A program made the position numbers and the translations under genes. The notes beneath the pieces were generated by a model, which was given only the letters and a program-made list of their open reading frames with translations, was not told the DNA's origin and did not search any database. A DNA stretch of 34,191 bases, taken from assembly GCA_964460435.1 (NCBI GenBank), contig CAYWRH010000026.1, positions 1-34,191 on the forward strand. Reading direction: 5' to 3'. This document shows, one piece after another, positions 23,837-32,485 of this stretch. Numbering within the stretch: position 1 is the first letter of the stretch; every line of letters begins with the position of its first letter. Origin of the DNA: JAAZBV01 sp964460435 (GTDB lineage: Bacteria; Desulfobacterota; DSM-4660; Desulfatiglandales; HGW-15).

Positions 23837-24703
23837 ATGAAAAAGCGAATCTGTTCACTCTTTACAACCACTATTGCCATTTATCTTTGTATTTTGCTGG
23901 CTCAGCAGGCAACAGCACAGCCAGCTTCACCTGCCAAAAAGCCTATGCCCAAATTCCCGATCACTATCAAGCCTGACACCCGTGCGGAGCAGCGCAAATA
24001 TCATTTTGCCGATACAAATGAGGATCTGGGGTATGTATTGTATGTCTCTACAAAGGTTTCAAAGGATAAAAAGAATCCGCTTGTTATTGCGCTGCACGGG
24101 CTTGGCGGTGATGCCAATTTTATCGTGCGCGACCGTCTGATAGACCTGGCAGAAGAGGGCGGATACATTGTTGCCGGTCCACTTGGTTATAATGTTGGTG
24201 GCTGGTACGGATCTCCTGTTATAGTAATGGGAGGAAATAAGGTTGAACCGCCTAATCTTGCGGAACTGAGTGAAAAGGATGTTATGAATGTGCTCGCAAT
24301 GATGCAGAAGGAGTTCAATGTGGATGAAAACCGCATCTACCTTATGGGTCATTCAATGGGCGGGGCAGGCACCCTTTTTCTTGGGCAGAAATATAAGGAG
24401 AAGTGGGCTGCAATAGCTGCGATAGCCCCTGCTGCCTTTATGATGCTGCAGAACCGTGCGGAGATATTAACCCCTATAAAAGAGGCAGGGATACCAGTGA
24501 TGCTTGTTCAGGGCAACAAGGATGATGTGGTCCCGGCCAGCTATGCGCACCAGTGGATCAATACCATGAAGGAGCTTAACATAGAGTATTATTATCTGGA
24601 GTTCCCATACGGGGATCACGGAACAGTAATTAATGACAGTATGACCGATATCTTCAGGTTTTTTGCAGCCCACATAAAAGGGGGAAAAACTGAAAAAAAA
24701 TAG
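23837..24703 (+). CDS. Exported alpha/beta-hydrolase (PHB-depolymerase/feruloyl-esterase-like)
   Basis: A 288-residue hydrolase with a signal peptide (residues 1-28, cleavage near ATAQPA), so it acts in the periplasm or outside the cell. The nucleophile elbow is GHSMGG with Ser173; the oxyanion-type motif LHGLGGD is at about 86-92; the acid is Asp229 or Asp230 in QGNKDDVVP; and the base is His261 in YGDHGTV. The overall layout is that of the esterase/PHB-depolymerase group of single-domain hydrolases. The substrate (ester, polyester or peptide) cannot be told. AGGAG lies eight bases before the ATG. It has its own predicted promoter and operator-like palindrome. A broken lipoprotein frame overlaps its 3' end. 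Confidence 0.88.
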   Translation: MKKRICSLFTTTIAIYLCILLAQQATAQPASPAKKPMPKFPITIKPDTRAEQRKYHFADTNEDLGYVLYVSTKVSKDKKNPLVIALHGLGGDANFIVRDRLIDLAEEGGYIVAGPLGYNVGGWYGSPVIVMGGNKVEPPNLAELSEKDVMNVLAMMQKEFNVDENRIYLMGHSMGGAGTLFLGQKYKEKWAAIAAIAPAAFMMLQNRAEILTPIKEAGIPVMLVQGNKDDVVPASYAHQWINTMKELNIEYYYLEFPYGDHGTVINDSMTDIFRFFAAHIKGGKTEKK

Positions 24704-24859
24704 ATTACTTGTAATTATGGCCCTGCTTAACCTTATATTTGCCTGACAGAACGGACTGAACTGGTCGGGCAGGATGGCAAATGGCTCATCGCCAGACATG
24801 TCATATTAAGCAAAGGCGGCATGCCAGAGGGTTTGCCTGCATCCTGTCCGAAAAAATAG
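24690..24859 (+). pseudogene. Frameshifted remnant of a small lipoprotein-like gene
   Basis: From CTG at 24690 a frame reads KKNRLLVIMALLNLIFA and meets TGA at 24744. The frame one step away then reads TERTELVGQDGKWLIARHV to SCPKK and stops at 24859. Adding one base at the TGA (TG-N-ACA) would restore a single 56-residue protein with a lipobox-like IFA-C. GGGGG lies five bases before the CTG. The start codon and the stop both appear damaged, which fits a decayed gene or a sequencing error plus a non-ATG start. I do not recognise the family. Confidence 0.4.
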
Positions 24860-24874
24860 AGGGGTTTATCTTTT

Positions 24875-26410
24875 TTAAGTGCTTATTGTATACTGCTCCA
24901 TATGAAAATCGCTCCTGGATAAAATGATAATCCTTCTCTTTATCTTTTTTTCCAGGAGCATTATGGACTGCTGCTCATCTTCCTTGATCACATTTTCTAT
25001 TTCAGGGTTGACCTCCACATATACCTTGTCATCACTCTCTGACAGCGGCGGGGGCTCTCTCTCCAGATCCCTGAATATCTCATATGAAATGGTCTTTTTA
25101 GATTTTATTACACCCCTTCCCTCGCAGTAATGACAGGGCTCGGTCAGAAATCTCCCCAGATTTTCCCTTGTCCTTTTCCTTGTCATCTCTATAAGGCCAA
25201 GCTCGCTCATGGGCAGGACATTGGTCTTTGCCTTGTCTTTGCTTAATGCCTCTATAAGGGCGGTGAACACCCTCTGCCGGTTCTCGGCCTTCTCCATATC
25301 TATAAAGTCTATTACTATCAGCCCCCCTATATTGCGCAGCCTGAGCTGGTAAGCAAGCTCCTTAACCGCCTCAAGGTTTGTCTTTAGTATGGTCTCTTCA
25401 AGGTTTCTCTTGCCGACATAACTTCCGGTATTAACATCAATGGATGTAAGCGCCTCTGTCATCTCTATTATTATATAACCGCCCGATTTAAGCCATATCA
25501 CATTATCAAGCGCCCGTGATATCTCCATCTCTATGCCATAGACATCAAAGATGGGATCATCCCCGCTGTAGAGCTCAATGGAATTTTTTAATGCAGGGGC
25601 AAATTTATCGACAAACTCCATGATCTTTTCATACTCATTGATGTCATCAATGATTAATCTATCCACCTCTCTGGTAAAAAGATCCCTCACAGCCCTGAGT
25701 GACACAGAGAGATCCATGTATAAAAGGCCGGGGCCAGTCGCATTTGCCATGCGGTTTTTGATATCCTTCCACAGTTTAAGCATGAAATCCATCTCTGATT
25801 TCAGCTTGTCCGCATCAGTGCCTTCACTTACAGTGCGCACAATGAAACCCGATTCGTCAGTCCTGATCTCCTTCACCAGGTTCTTAAGCCTCTCCCTCTC
25901 TTCCGGGTCCTCTATGCGCCTTGATATGCCGATATGGTTTACAGTAGGGAGCAGCACAAGGTGTCTTCCGGGAAGTGATATGTATGATGTAAGCCTTGCC
26001 CCCTTTGTGCCAAGGGGTTCCTTTGCAACCTGCACCATGATGTCCTGACCCTCACGGAGCAGATCTTCTATATTTACCTGCCGCTCCTGCTCCTTTTTAT
26101 ATTCAGCATTAACGGCCTCACCTTTTACCGGATCAGAGCCATTCTGGTACCTGCTGAGCATCATATTGTCAATGTCAGGCATATCCCTGTGCACATCAGT
26201 TACATATAAAAATGCGGTTCTCTCCTGGCCTATATCAACAAAGGCTGCCTGCATGCCGGGGAGCACCCTCACCACCCTGCCGCGGTAGATGTTGCCTATT
26301 AGTTCCTGGCCGGTCTTTCTCTCTATATAAAGCTCGGCCACATCACTGTTTTCCACCAGGGCAACCCTGGTCTCATGGAGTCTGGAATTGATTATAAGTT
26401 CACTCGCCAT
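24875..26410 (-). CDS. rng: Ribonuclease G/E family endoribonuclease
   Basis: A 511-residue RNase G. The N-terminal S1-like RNA-binding domain begins with GNIYRGRVVRVLPGMQAAFVDIG-type text (about 38-62) and has an acidic insertion near 75-115. The DNase I-like catalytic domain carries the two metal-binding aspartates, Asp325 (SIDVNTGSYVG) and Asp368 (VIDFIDME). The Zn-link CHYC lies at Cys426 and Cys429 (EPCHYCEGRG). RNase G processes rRNA 5' ends and degrades mRNA. There is no long C-terminal degradosome scaffold, so RNase G rather than RNase E is the better name. It follows the radical-SAM gene after a hairpin-containing gap of 65 bases, an adjacency seen in many phyla. AAAGG precedes the ATG. 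Confidence 0.94.
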   Translation of the reverse strand: MASELIINSRLHETRVALVENSDVAELYIERKTGQELIGNIYRGRVVRVLPGMQAAFVDIGQERTAFLYVTDVHRDMPDIDNMMLSRYQNGSDPVKGEAVNAEYKKEQERQVNIEDLLREGQDIMVQVAKEPLGTKGARLTSYISLPGRHLVLLPTVNHIGISRRIEDPEERERLKNLVKEIRTDESGFIVRTVSEGTDADKLKSEMDFMLKLWKDIKNRMANATGPGLLYMDLSVSLRAVRDLFTREVDRLIIDDINEYEKIMEFVDKFAPALKNSIELYSGDDPIFDVYGIEMEISRALDNVIWLKSGGYIIIEMTEALTSIDVNTGSYVGKRNLEETILKTNLEAVKELAYQLRLRNIGGLIVIDFIDMEKAENRQRVFTALIEALSKDKAKTNVLPMSELGLIEMTRKRTRENLGRFLTEPCHYCEGRGVIKSKKTISYEIFRDLEREPPPLSESDDKVYVEVNPEIENVIKEDEQQSIMLLEKKIKRRIIILSRSDFHMEQYTIST

Positions 26411-26451
26411 ATGCCTTTCCGCTTTTTATTGTTTTTATCTCCTGTCGAGCG

Positions 26452-26483
26452 CCGGGTAAATCAGCCATGCCGGATTTACCCGG
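26452..26483. other. Intercistronic 11-bp hairpin between the radical-SAM gene and rng
   Basis: CCGGGTAAATC (26452-26462) pairs exactly with GATTTACCCGG (26473-26483) around a ten-base loop. On the transcribed (minus) strand the first arm contains the radical-SAM stop codon (CCGGGTAAATC). No T-run follows, so it is more likely a processing or stability element ahead of rng than a terminator. Confidence 0.55.
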
Positions 26484-28986
26484 TTATCTGTTTAACCTTC
26501 AAGACCTTTATTTTATAAATCTCTTCAGGGTTTATCCTGAATATCTCAGCTATTATACCTGAAGGCTTAAGCTCCGGTCCATCTGTATGTGCAATGACAA
26601 GCTCTAATGTATTGTCAGAGATAAACCCGATACTTTTAACCATTTTTCTTGCATCTACCCTTTTAACACCCTTGTCTGACCTTTTGGTAACCTCATAACT
26701 ATCGGAGTTAATAAAATTACTAAGCAACTGCCGGTCTATCTCAATGCCTGTAACACCCATATGATAATGGCTTTCCCTGATAACCATACCCCTTGATATG
26801 CCTGTTATGTCGCGCACATCCGATATCCTTATACCATGAGGCAGGCAGAGATTCAGCTCCTCTTTGACAAGTTCAGGATTAATATGGCCATATAACTCTA
26901 TATCCGCTGTCTCACACAGGCTCTCAGTCCCTACCGGCAATGCGCATGCAAATGAAAACCTGGGCATGGGGTGATACCCCTCTGAAAATACCATATCGAG
27001 CCCGGTTCTTCTGAATGCCCTTGTAAGAAGCTTGACAAGTTCAAGGTGGCTTATTAAAGAGGCAGTGCCCATCTTGGTGAAGGTTATCCTGATCCTTGAC
27101 TTCTGCCCTGCATCATCCTGGGATAGTGATCCTTTTATCCTCTTTTCAGGCGCTGACCAGTGAGAATTGATATGAGGCATTATCTCATCAAAATCACATA
27201 CCCCGCATTTAAGACACCCCTTTCTGCAGTCAGGTGTCATGATCTCATTTAAGGAATTCCGATACTCCTCTTTAAGATACTCTGATGAAACGCCTGAAGA
27301 GATATGGCCCCATGGGAGTGTCTCATCCATGCTGCGACGGCGATGCAGATAATATTCAGGGTCAACCTGACATTCCATGAAGCACTCCTTCCAGAGGCCC
27401 ATATTAAAATATTCACTCCAGGCATCAAATCTGGCGCCCTTTTCCCATGCCTTTATCAGGGGATTCAGAAGCCTGCGGTCACCCCTTGAAAAGATCCCTT
27501 CAAGCCAGCTTATCTCTGGCTGATTCCACTTGACCCTTACAAGAGGCCCGTTAAAAGCATCACGTATGACATTAATCCGCCTCACGCTCTCTTCATAACC
27601 TATCTGTGGCTCCCACATAAAAGGGGTATGTGATTTGGGGACAAATGCTGCAACGCTGATGTTTAGCACCTCTTTCCTGCCCTTGCCCCTTGCACAGGCA
27701 GCAACCTTTTTTGCGAGATCAATAATCCCGTAAAGATCCTCCTCTGTTTCACCGGGCAGCCCAATCATGAAATATAGCTTTATCAGCTTCCAGCCAGCAT
27801 TGTACACATCCTTAGCGGTGCCTATTATTTCATCATTGGTAAGCGTCTTGTTTATTACACGCCTGAGACTGTCAGTGCCAGCCTCAGGGGCCAGGGTAAA
27901 CCCGGTTTTTCTCACCCTTTTAATCTCATCAAGCATGGCAGGATCAATGCTGTCTATCCTGAGGGAGGGAAGACTTACTGCAACCCTTTTTTCTGCCTGG
28001 CGGTCCATAAGCTCCTTTAATAAAGGGGCAATGAGGCTGTAATCTCCAGCGCTCAGGGATAGCAGGGATACCTCGTTATAGCCTGTGGAGCCAAGCGCCC
28101 TGTCAGCCAGGTCAAGGATATTAACTGGAGCACGCTCCCTTACAGGCCTGTAAATGATGCCTGCCTGACAGAAACGGCATCCTCTTGTGCACCCCCTTGA
28201 TATCTCAAAAGCCAGCCGGTCATGTATAAGCTGGGCGCATGGCACAACCTGATCCACAGGAAAGAATGCGCTGTTCAAATCCGGCATTATTGCCTTTTCA
28301 ACCTTCTCATAACCTTTAATAAGGGGTTCTATTTCAGTAAATCGCTGTTCATTGTCATAATGGGGTTTAAAGAAAGAGGGGACATAAAAGCCCTTTATCC
28401 TGCTCAGCTCATCAAGGATAAATCGTTTCCCCCTTTTGGCATTTTTTGCATCCCTTATAACCCTGCACAGCACTTTAACAGCCTCCTCGCCATCTCCAAT
28501 CAATATGGCATCAAAGATATCCGCCACAGGCTCAGGGTTAAAACAGGCTGGCCCTCCCCCGATAATCAATGGATAGGTGTCATCCCTTTCAGCCGAGAAA
28601 AAGGGTATACCTGCAAGGTTAAGCATTGTCAGGATATTGGTATAGCAAAGCTCATGCTGCAGGCTTATTCCAATCGCATCAAAGGCATTAAGAGGGGTGT
28701 CTGACTCCAGGGTGGTGATTGGGATTCTGTTTTTCCTCAACTCATTTTCCATATCCGGCCAGGGTGAAAAGACCCTTTCGGCTGCAATCCACTCATGGCT
28801 GTTCAGGATTCCATACAGTATCTTTAATCCCAGATGTGACATCCCCACCTCATACACATCAGGGAAGACCAGCGCAAAGGTTACATCAACCTTTTTATGA
28901 TCCTTCTTTATTGCATTTATCTCATTGCCGACATACCTGCTGGGTTTTGATACCCTGAGCAGATAATCTCTTTTCAGAAAATCCAT
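26476..28986 (-). CDS. Fused TIGR03960 radical-SAM and TIGR03936 (DUF2344) protein
   Basis: An 836-residue fusion. Residues about 1-200 are a B12-binding-like Rossmann region (VTFALVFPDVYEVGMSHLGL). Residues about 255-470 are the radical-SAM core with cluster Cys266, Cys270 and Cys273 (SRGCTRGCRFCQAG). A linker with Cys587, Cys591, Cys594 and Cys597 (DCRKGCLKCGVC) may hold a second metal centre. The last 210 residues are the DUF2344 domain (RIRITFTKMGTASLISHLEL). In many bacteria these two parts are separate neighbouring genes beside rng; the biochemical role is not established as far as I know, though an RNA-related role has been suggested by that context. The ATG has AAAGGGAATG upstream. 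It lies in the pilC-pilS-rng run. Confidence 0.92.
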   Translation of the reverse strand: MDFLKRDYLLRVSKPSRYVGNEINAIKKDHKKVDVTFALVFPDVYEVGMSHLGLKILYGILNSHEWIAAERVFSPWPDMENELRKNRIPITTLESDTPLNAFDAIGISLQHELCYTNILTMLNLAGIPFFSAERDDTYPLIIGGGPACFNPEPVADIFDAILIGDGEEAVKVLCRVIRDAKNAKRGKRFILDELSRIKGFYVPSFFKPHYDNEQRFTEIEPLIKGYEKVEKAIMPDLNSAFFPVDQVVPCAQLIHDRLAFEISRGCTRGCRFCQAGIIYRPVRERAPVNILDLADRALGSTGYNEVSLLSLSAGDYSLIAPLLKELMDRQAEKRVAVSLPSLRIDSIDPAMLDEIKRVRKTGFTLAPEAGTDSLRRVINKTLTNDEIIGTAKDVYNAGWKLIKLYFMIGLPGETEEDLYGIIDLAKKVAACARGKGRKEVLNISVAAFVPKSHTPFMWEPQIGYEESVRRINVIRDAFNGPLVRVKWNQPEISWLEGIFSRGDRRLLNPLIKAWEKGARFDAWSEYFNMGLWKECFMECQVDPEYYLHRRRSMDETLPWGHISSGVSSEYLKEEYRNSLNEIMTPDCRKGCLKCGVCDFDEIMPHINSHWSAPEKRIKGSLSQDDAGQKSRIRITFTKMGTASLISHLELVKLLTRAFRRTGLDMVFSEGYHPMPRFSFACALPVGTESLCETADIELYGHINPELVKEELNLCLPHGIRISDVRDITGISRGMVIRESHYHMGVTGIEIDRQLLSNFINSDSYEVTKRSDKGVKRVDARKMVKSIGFISDNTLELVIAHTDGPELKPSGIIAEIFRINPEEIYKIKVLKVKQITG

Positions 28987-29012
28987 TTAAATCATTCCCT
29001 TTAAGCTATAAA

Positions 29013-30707
29013 TTATTGCACCTTAAGGCGGACAATTATCTCTGCCCCGCCTTCAGGATGATTTCTGCCGCTGATATTCCCTTTGAGCCCCTCTACAATC
29101 TGTTTCACCATTGCGAGGCCCAGCCCTGACCCCCCCTCCTTTGTAGTAAAGAATGGAGAGAACATGTGCACCAGGGCCTTTTCACTAAAACCCTTGCCTG
29201 AATCCCTGAACACTATCTCAATCATATCCTGCATTAAACCATCTGGCCCTTCACCCTTGACCTTGCGCGTTGTTATATGCAGAAAGCCCCTTTCAGGCAG
29301 GGCATCTGCCGCATTCAGAAGGATGTTCCAGATCACCTGCCTGATCTGCTCAGGGTCTGACAACATCAGGTCATCAACAGAGAGATCGCTTTTTAACATT
29401 ATATCTTTCTTCCACCTGCTGCTGTTTTTAATCAGCTCAAGGGATTCTGTTATCAGTTCATTCAGATGAAACTGTCGCATCTCAAAGGGTTTTGGCCTTG
29501 CAAACTTGAGGAAATCATTTATGAGATGGTTAAGCCTGTCAATCTCTCTTAAAATGATTTCCATAAGCCTCTTGTTTACCTCGTTGGTATCCATCTCTTC
29601 CTTAAGCATCTGTATTGAACCGCTTATGGAGGCCATGGGATTACGGATTTCATGGGCGATCCCTGCTGCAAGCTCACCAACAAGCGCCAGCCCTTCGATA
29701 CGTTTGATCTCCTTTTCTATCCTTTTCATCTCTGTTACATCCTGGAAGAGTAGGATATTTCCCTTCTGTCCTGTATCAGGCACGATCAGAGGAGACCTGG
29801 AGAGCCTGAGGGAAAGTGTCTCCCCGAAGCTGTTCTTGTAACTAATATCGCTGTAACTATTTGGAGCGCCTGATACAGATTGATCTGCAGGAGTTGAGGA
29901 CACCAGGAATCCATCTGATAGTTTCAGGATATCAGATACCTTTTTACCCCTGATATCCTTGCCTGAAAGATTGAAAATCCTTTCAGCTGCAGGGTTAAGG
30001 CGTATTATCCTCTTCTGGTCATCTGTTACTATGAGCCCTGATGCTATGCTGCTTAAAATCCATTCATTCAGCGCCTCAAGCTTAGAGATGTCCTCCTCCT
30101 TTTCCCTGAGTTCTGCCCTGCTCTTTTTCGCCTGCTCAGAAGGAAAGCTGCTTAAAAAGGCTACAATATAAAAGGCTGCAATATTTACCAGAATAATAAA
30201 GAAAATATTTGATGGCTGATACTCAAAGGGATATTCACGGCCCTGGCCAGGGGGATCAATAATGCCATAATAATGGAGATCAAGTAGCAGCCCGTACAAT
30301 ATGCTGCAACTGCTTGCGATTATCATGCCCCCTTTGCGGTATAGAATGATACTCGCATTGATTATGTTTAATATATAAAGGAATGAAAAGATGCTCCCTA
30401 TTCCGCCGGTCGCATAGATGATTGCAGTAATAAAAAATGAATCAAGGAGAAGCTGAAGATAGGCCTGCCTTGCAAGATCCTTAAAGGTCTTAAACAGGAT
30501 TATATAGACAAAGGTGAGAGAATATACAATGGCAATAAGGAGATAGTGAGAAGTCTGGATATCGCCGAAATAGGTCTCTGTCTTCCTTGCCTGCAGAAAT
30601 ATGGATATACCCAGCAAAACCGATACAAAAAGGAGCCTCAGAAGCATAAGCTTCTGAAGCCTCCCTTTCAGTTCGGTCTGACTGGTATCAGGGTCTGTAT
30701 CGACCAT
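29013..30707 (-). CDS. Membrane PAS histidine kinase, PilS-like
   Basis: A 564-residue sensor kinase. The first 190 residues carry six membrane segments, roughly 20-38, 52-72, 82-102, 105-123, 127-144 and 166-187, with little periplasmic loop. A PAS domain spans about 213-325 (WILSSIASGLIVTDD, ending DVTEMKR). The HisKA domain has His352 in GIAHEIRNPMASISG; the ATPase domain has NILLNAADALPE, DSGKGF and GSGLGLAMV. The six-TM-PAS-kinase layout and the position nine bases after pilC point to PilS, which with PilR controls sigma-54-dependent pilin expression. No pilR lies here; the operon continues with the radical-SAM gene. No clear ribosome site precedes the ATG, so coupling to pilC translation is likely. 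Confidence 0.88.
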   Translation of the reverse strand: MVDTDPDTSQTELKGRLQKLMLLRLLFVSVLLGISIFLQARKTETYFGDIQTSHYLLIAIVYSLTFVYIILFKTFKDLARQAYLQLLLDSFFITAIIYATGGIGSIFSFLYILNIINASIILYRKGGMIIASSCSILYGLLLDLHYYGIIDPPGQGREYPFEYQPSNIFFIILVNIAAFYIVAFLSSFPSEQAKKSRAELREKEEDISKLEALNEWILSSIASGLIVTDDQKRIIRLNPAAERIFNLSGKDIRGKKVSDILKLSDGFLVSSTPADQSVSGAPNSYSDISYKNSFGETLSLRLSRSPLIVPDTGQKGNILLFQDVTEMKRIEKEIKRIEGLALVGELAAGIAHEIRNPMASISGSIQMLKEEMDTNEVNKRLMEIILREIDRLNHLINDFLKFARPKPFEMRQFHLNELITESLELIKNSSRWKKDIMLKSDLSVDDLMLSDPEQIRQVIWNILLNAADALPERGFLHITTRKVKGEGPDGLMQDMIEIVFRDSGKGFSEKALVHMFSPFFTTKEGGSGLGLAMVKQIVEGLKGNISGRNHPEGGAEIIVRLKVQ

Positions 30708-30716
30708 AGGAAAAAT

Positions 30717-31931
30717 CTAGGAGCCGACTGCTCCTGCCATTGAGAAGATAGGCAGGTACATTGCAACTACGAGTCCGCCGATAGCCCCGCCTAAAAACAG
30801 CATAAGGAGCGGTTCCAGCATGGAGGTCAGAGCATCAACAGCAGCATCAACCTCTTTGTCATAAAAATCGGCTATCTTTTCAAGCATTGTATCAAGGGCG
30901 CCTGTCGCCTCGCCGACAGATATCATCTGAATAACCATTCCGGGGAAGATGTCATTTTCAGAGAGCGGTTCGGCAATGGTCTGGCCCTCTGCTATGCTCC
31001 CTCTTACCTCATAGATGATCTCTTCAATAATTACATTGCCTGCTGTCTTTGCCACTATTTCAAGGGAATCAAGGATAGGCACACCGCTCGCCAGCATGGT
31101 GCCGAGTGTCCTGGTAAACCTTGCAACAGCGGTCTTTTTCAGGAGATCCCCGAAGATGGGCAGTCTAAGGGCTATGTTATCAGTGGTCTTTCTGCCCCCC
31201 TTTGTGTTCCTGTATTGTTTAAAGGCAAATGCAAGGACAACAATCCCTAAGATTACCCAGTGGATATTGCCTTTCATGAAATCACTCATATTTACAACGA
31301 GCTGAGTGGGAGCGGGCAGGGCAGAACCGAAGCTTGCGAACATATCCTGAAATACAGGGATAACAAATATAAGGATTACAGCGATAACAATAAAGGCGAT
31401 ACATACAACAACGATGGGGTATGTAAGTGCGCCTTTGATCTTTGACTTGAGTTCTGCTGCCTTTTCAATGAATGTTGCAAGGCGCTGTAAAATGGTATCA
31501 AGTATACCTCCAACCTCACCTGCGGCAATAAGGTTCACAAACAGCTCATTAAATACCTTGGGGTGCTTTTTCATCGCCTCCGCAAGGGTTGAACCCCCTT
31601 CGACATCCTTTGTAATCTGTTTAAGGATCGACCTGAATTTGGGGTTTTCAGCCTGGTCAGCCAGTATATTCAGACCCTGCACAAGGGGAAGGCCCGCATC
31701 GATCATTGTGGAAAACTGCCTGGTGAAGATAACCAGATCCTTGTTTGTGACCTTCGGCTGCATAAAGGCTACATTTTCAAAGATATCCTTGGGTTTTGGC
31801 TTCAGTTTCAAGACCTTAAGGTTCCGTTTTCTTAACTGGGCCATTGCAATCTGTTCAGATGCAGCCTCCAGCTCACCCTTAAGCTTTCTGCCCTTTTTTG
31901 TCTCAGCAACCCATATGTACATTTGAGGCAT
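30717..31931 (-). CDS. pilC: Type IV pilus inner-membrane platform protein PilC
   Basis: A 404-residue polytopic protein of the PilC/GspF family, which forms the inner-membrane platform on which the PilB and PilT ATPases act. Residues about 1-60 are a cytoplasmic N-terminus (YIWVAETKKGRKLKGELEA). Two T2SF domains follow: the first begins at FTRQFSTMIDAGLPLVQGL and the second at FTRTLGTMLASGVPILDSL. Membrane segments lie near 170-190, 220-240 and at the end (LMLFLGGAIGGLVVAMYLPIF). GGAG lies eight bases before the ATG. No pilB, pilT or pilin gene is in the window, so the rest of the machine must be encoded elsewhere or just outside. A predicted promoter lies upstream at 32021-32049. Confidence 0.94.
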   Translation of the reverse strand: MPQMYIWVAETKKGRKLKGELEAASEQIAMAQLRKRNLKVLKLKPKPKDIFENVAFMQPKVTNKDLVIFTRQFSTMIDAGLPLVQGLNILADQAENPKFRSILKQITKDVEGGSTLAEAMKKHPKVFNELFVNLIAAGEVGGILDTILQRLATFIEKAAELKSKIKGALTYPIVVVCIAFIVIAVILIFVIPVFQDMFASFGSALPAPTQLVVNMSDFMKGNIHWVILGIVVLAFAFKQYRNTKGGRKTTDNIALRLPIFGDLLKKTAVARFTRTLGTMLASGVPILDSLEIVAKTAGNVIIEEIIYEVRGSIAEGQTIAEPLSENDIFPGMVIQMISVGEATGALDTMLEKIADFYDKEVDAAVDALTSMLEPLLMLFLGGAIGGLVVAMYLPIFSMAGAVGS

Positions 31932-32020
31932 AGAAGTATCTCCTGCTTGCAGTCATAATAATTAGAAAAAATATGATTCTTATTTGCAAAAAATTATACA
32001 GGTTAATATAAAATTGCCTG

Positions 32021-32049
32021 ATATTACTTAATTACATATATTAAGTCAA
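32021..32049 (-). promoter_or_regulatory. Sigma-70-like promoter of the pilC operon
   Basis: Read on the minus strand, TTGACT (32049-32044) is followed after 17 bases by TAATAT (32026-32021). The start would lie near 32014, giving a leader of about 80 bases before pilC. The two boxes match consensus at five and four of six positions. Confidence 0.45.
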
Positions 32050-32112
32050 GCACTCTCATGGTTTATATTCAAATAGTATGCCATTCACCAGTATATAATT
32101 TAAAATTTGGCC

Positions 32113-32143
32113 TTGACAAATGCAGGCTAAAAAGGTTTATATT
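32113..32143 (+). promoter_or_regulatory. Sigma-70-like promoter of the biotin-carrier gene
   Basis: TTGACA at 32113-32118 is a consensus -35. TATATT at 32138-32143 is the best -10 by sequence but at 19-base spacing; TTTATA at 17 bases is the alternative. The GTG start is at 32189. Confidence 0.4.
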
Positions 32144-32188
32144 CGGTAATTTTATATCTTATAAACAAAAGTTAATGGAGGGTCTATT

Positions 32189-32401
32189 GTGAATGAAATA
32201 ATCGCACCCATGGGCGGAAAGGTACTGGATGTAAAGGTAAAACCCGGAGACAAGGTTACCGAAGATGACGAGGTATTGATCCTTGAGGCAATGAAGATGG
32301 AATTGCCGGTTGTTACATCATATACCGGTACCGTAAAAGAGGTAAAATGCAAGAACGGTGATACGGTTGAGGCAGACGCTGTTCTGATTACTGTAGAATA
32401 A
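32189..32401 (+). CDS. Stand-alone biotin carboxyl carrier protein
   Basis: A 70-residue protein that is only a biotinyl domain. The biotin-accepting Lys36 is in EAMKME, about 35 residues before the C-terminus as usual. It starts with GTG, chosen because GGAGGG sits seven bases upstream and no other start fits the domain's first strand (NEIIAPMGGKVLDVKV). It probably carries carboxybiotin for a Na+-translocating decarboxylase, given the neighbouring oadB. Most oxaloacetate decarboxylases carry this domain on the alpha subunit; a free carrier is typical of methylmalonyl-CoA and glutaconyl-CoA decarboxylases. The carboxyltransferase gene is not in the window. It is monocistronic and ends at an intrinsic terminator. 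Confidence 0.9.
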   Translation: MNEIIAPMGGKVLDVKVKPGDKVTEDDEVLILEAMKMELPVVTSYTGTVKEVKCKNGDTVEADAVLITVE

Positions 32402-32440
32402 CAGGGATAATTCTCGCAGATAATCAGATTACTTTTCCTG

Positions 32441-32483
32441 AAAGGATCAATCCGCCCCTATGGGGCAGATTGATCCTTTTTAT
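32441..32483 (+). terminator. Intrinsic terminator after the biotin-carrier gene
   Basis: AAAGGATCAATC (32441-32452) pairs with GATTGATCCTTT (32468-32479), and an inner GCCCC/GGGGC stem caps it (32454-32458 with 32462-32466). A T-rich tail follows on the plus strand. The OadG-like gene on the other strand ends three bases beyond, so the hairpin may serve both directions. Confidence 0.85.
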
Positions 32484-32485
32484 TT

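Noticed and set aside
32068..32083. Possible second minus-strand sigma-54 site before pilC (TGGCATA-N4-TTGAA)
   Set aside because: The nearly invariant GC of the -12 element is GA here; the sigma-70-like pair at 32021-32049 is a better candidate.
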